Assembly: GCF_000473265.1 (NCBI RefSeq)
Contig: NZ_KI421511.1
Coordinates: 6,120,360 to 6,184,359 of the forward strand
DNA from: Amycolatopsis thermoflava N1165
GTDB taxonomy: Bacteria; Actinomycetota; Actinomycetes; Mycobacteriales; Pseudonocardiaceae
DNA: 64,000 nt
Direction of reading: 5' to 3'
The notes beneath the pieces are model-generated. The model saw only the letters and a list, made by a program, of their open reading frames with translations, did no database searches and was not told the DNA's origin. A program made the position numbers and the translations under genes. Shown here piece after piece: positions 62,516 to 64,000 of the stretch. The stretch's first letter is position 1; each line of letters begins with the position of its first letter.

Positions 62516-63520
62516 GTGAGCGAGGAATCGGAGCGCCCGGACGCCGGCGGCGAAAGCACTCTCACCGTGTTGCTCGCCGGTGGGGTGAACCTGGCCATCG
62601 CCGTGATGAAGGCCGTGGCGGGCGTGATCACCGGTTCGGGGGCGATGCTCTCCGAGGCGGCGCACTCGGTGGCCGACACGTTCACCGAGATCCTGCTCCT
62701 CACGGCGCTGCGCCGGTCCGGCCGCCCAGCCGATGTCATGCACCCGTTCGGGTACGGCAAGGAGCGGTACTTCTGGTCCCTGCTGGCGGCGGTGTCCATC
62801 TTCGCCTCCGGTGCGACTTTCGCGCTGTACGAGGGTTTCTCGACGGTGTTCGGGGAGCCGGTGGAACAGACCAGTCCGATCGTCGGGTACGTCGTGCTGG
62901 CGCTGGCGTTCGTCTTGGAGTCGGTGTCGTGGACGCAGGCGTTCCGCCAGGTGCGGCGCGGCGCGGTGGAACAGAACCGGACGATCTGGAAGTTCCTGCG
63001 CTACATCGACGATCCGGCGCCGAAGACGGTGTTCCTGGAGGATTCGGCCGCGCTGGTCGGTCTGGTGCTGGCGTTCGCCGGGGTGTTCCTGCACCACGTC
63101 ACGGGTTCCGCCGTGTACGACGGGATGGCGTCGATCCTGATCGGTGTGCTGCTGGCGATCGTGGCGTACATCCTGGGCCGGACGAACCTGCGGCTGCTGA
63201 TCGGGCGGCAGGCGGATTTGCCGGTGGTGCGGGGGATCCGCGAGCACCTGGCCGGGGCCGCCGAGATCGAGGCGGTGGTCGACCTGCAGACGATGCTGCT
63301 CGGGACGGACCAGATCCTGGTGTGCGCGCGCGTGGACTTCGACGACGCACTCGGGGCAGCGGACGTGGAGCGCGCGTGCGTCCGCTTGGCGGCGGAGCTG
63401 CACTCGGAGTTCTCCGACGTGACGGAGGTCTTCATCGAGCCCGTGCCGCGGAACGATCCCGAACTGCGCGCCGCGGTGCTGGCTCGATACGGCGACATCG
63501 CCAAGCGGTACGGGCGGTAG
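62516..63520 (+). CDS. Cation diffusion facilitator transporter
   Basis: A 334-residue CDF-family metal exporter with six transmembrane helices. The first metal site is in GAMLSEAAHSVADTFTEILL (about 41-60, H-x-x-x-D) and the partner site in FLEDSAALVGLVLAFAGVFL (about 172-191). HPFGYGKERYFWSLLAAVSI links helices 2-3, and a cytosolic domain (about 235-325) follows. It probably exports Zn2+, Fe2+ or Mn2+ using the proton gradient. GTG 62516 lies 20 bases after the DUF742 stop. Confidence 0.9.
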   Translation: MSEESERPDAGGESTLTVLLAGGVNLAIAVMKAVAGVITGSGAMLSEAAHSVADTFTEILLLTALRRSGRPADVMHPFGYGKERYFWSLLAAVSIFASGATFALYEGFSTVFGEPVEQTSPIVGYVVLALAFVLESVSWTQAFRQVRRGAVEQNRTIWKFLRYIDDPAPKTVFLEDSAALVGLVLAFAGVFLHHVTGSAVYDGMASILIGVLLAIVAYILGRTNLRLLIGRQADLPVVRGIREHLAGAAEIEAVVDLQTMLLGTDQILVCARVDFDDALGAADVERACVRLAAELHSEFSDVTEVFIEPVPRNDPELRAAVLARYGDIAKRYGR

Positions 63521-63648
63521 GTGCCTGGCCGGGGAGGGCGGAATGTCCCGTGCCCGGTCGCCCGCCCCGACGCCGAAGTGCGGCACCCCAACGCCTGGAC
63601 GATAGTGTGCGCCCCACCAATTCGATCATCGATCTGTGGGGAACCGAC

Positions 63649-64000
63649 GTGCGTAAAGTCCTGAGCCTCGCCGCCGCGTTCGTGGCGTCGACGGCGATTC
63701 TGGCCGTGCCCGCGCAAGCCGCTGAACTGCCTGACGGCATGACCGCCGGGTACGCGGTGCTCGACCGCGAAACCGGTGCGGTCCATGCCGCGAACGAGCA
63801 CCGGCAGTACCGGTCGGCCTCGCTGGTGAAGCTGTTCATCGCGCTGGACTACCTCGAATCGCACGGACCGGACTACGAGATCCCGGCGGACGACCTCGCG
63901 CTGCTGGAACCGATGCTGCGCTCCAGCAACGACGATGCGGCCAGTGTGCTGTGGGTGCGCGACGGCTGGGAGGAGATCGTCAACCGGATGGTCGCGAATA
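63649..64000 (+). CDS. Secreted serine hydrolase (beta-lactamase/PBP fold), N-terminal part
   Basis: The first 117 residues are in the window; the gene is cut by the right edge. GTG 63649 starts a signal peptide VRKVLSLAAAFVASTAILAV with likely cleavage after AQA at residue 24-25. The mature part begins AELPDGMTAGYAVLDRETGA and carries the S-x-x-K motif in YRSASLVKLFIALDY (about 62-76), and MLRSSNDDAASVLW (about 94-107) gives the S-x-N motif. This is the fold of class A beta-lactamases and small secreted peptidases; which activity it has cannot be decided without the K-T/S-G region. Confidence 0.8.
   Translation, partial: MRKVLSLAAAFVASTAILAVPAQAAELPDGMTAGYAVLDRETGAVHAANEHRQYRSASLVKLFIALDYLESHGPDYEIPADDLALLEPMLRSSNDDAASVLWVRDGWEEIVNRMVAN

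Overview
The window is very GC-rich, densely packed actinobacterial chromosome. The set of genes fits a member of the Pseudonocardiaceae, and Amycolatopsis is my best guess: an HspR-type dnaK-grpE-dnaJ-hspR operon with HAIR operators, a DasR-like site at nagA, an Rv0338c-like iron-sulfur reductase, a DUF742 protein, many WYL, TetR, MarR and PadR regulators, frequent GTG starts and many 4-base ATGA or GTGA overlaps. This assignment is inference from gene content. No rRNA, tRNA or CRISPR array was seen.

Layout. Bases 1-251 hold the end of an aldo/keto reductase. Bases 252-1449 are non-coding and made of three repeat blocks, including an inverted array of about 22 units with a 23-base period. 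Bases 1450-6768 carry an SDR, a PPOX-fold protein, a YciI protein, an ECF sigma factor, nagA with its operator, two hypothetical genes and a DedA protein. Bases 6824-8371 hold a PIN-toxin relic and a GlcD-type flavin oxidase. Bases 8521-12553 form a MarR-controlled cassette: a DHA2 transporter fused to three carboxypeptidase-regulatory-like beta-sandwich domains, plus a YceI protein carrying one more such domain. A paralogous MarR-transporter pair lies at 44452-47267 with operators of the same half-site.

Bases 17271-23404 are a sugar ABC import operon of the Frc type: binding protein, permease, single-domain ATPase, PfkB kinase, P-loop kinase and SDR. It faces its LacI regulator across a perfect 24-base palindrome. 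An IS630-type relic sits exactly between the lacI gene and a GH76-like gene. Next come a molybdopterin oxidoreductase, a TrmH methyltransferase, pyrE, a LysR-controlled transporter/flavoprotein pair, and several regulator-target pairs (TetR-DoxX, WYL-DinB, PadR-monooxygenase), most with a visible inverted-repeat operator.

The protein-quality genes clpB (39856-42459) and dnaK-grpE-dnaJ-hspR (49718-53906) are both preceded by HAIR sites, so HspR at the end of the dnaK operon should repress both. Between them lie an ArsR-type MFS pair, the second DHA2 fusion, a flavohemoprotein preceded by a long hairpin, and a 118-base nested palindrome. The right end holds a secreted peptidase-like hydrolase, a DUF4097 protein, a PEBP protein, an MFS/TetR/SMR efflux group, the membrane iron-sulfur reductase, a DUF742 protein, a cation-diffusion transporter and the start of a secreted serine hydrolase cut by the window edge.
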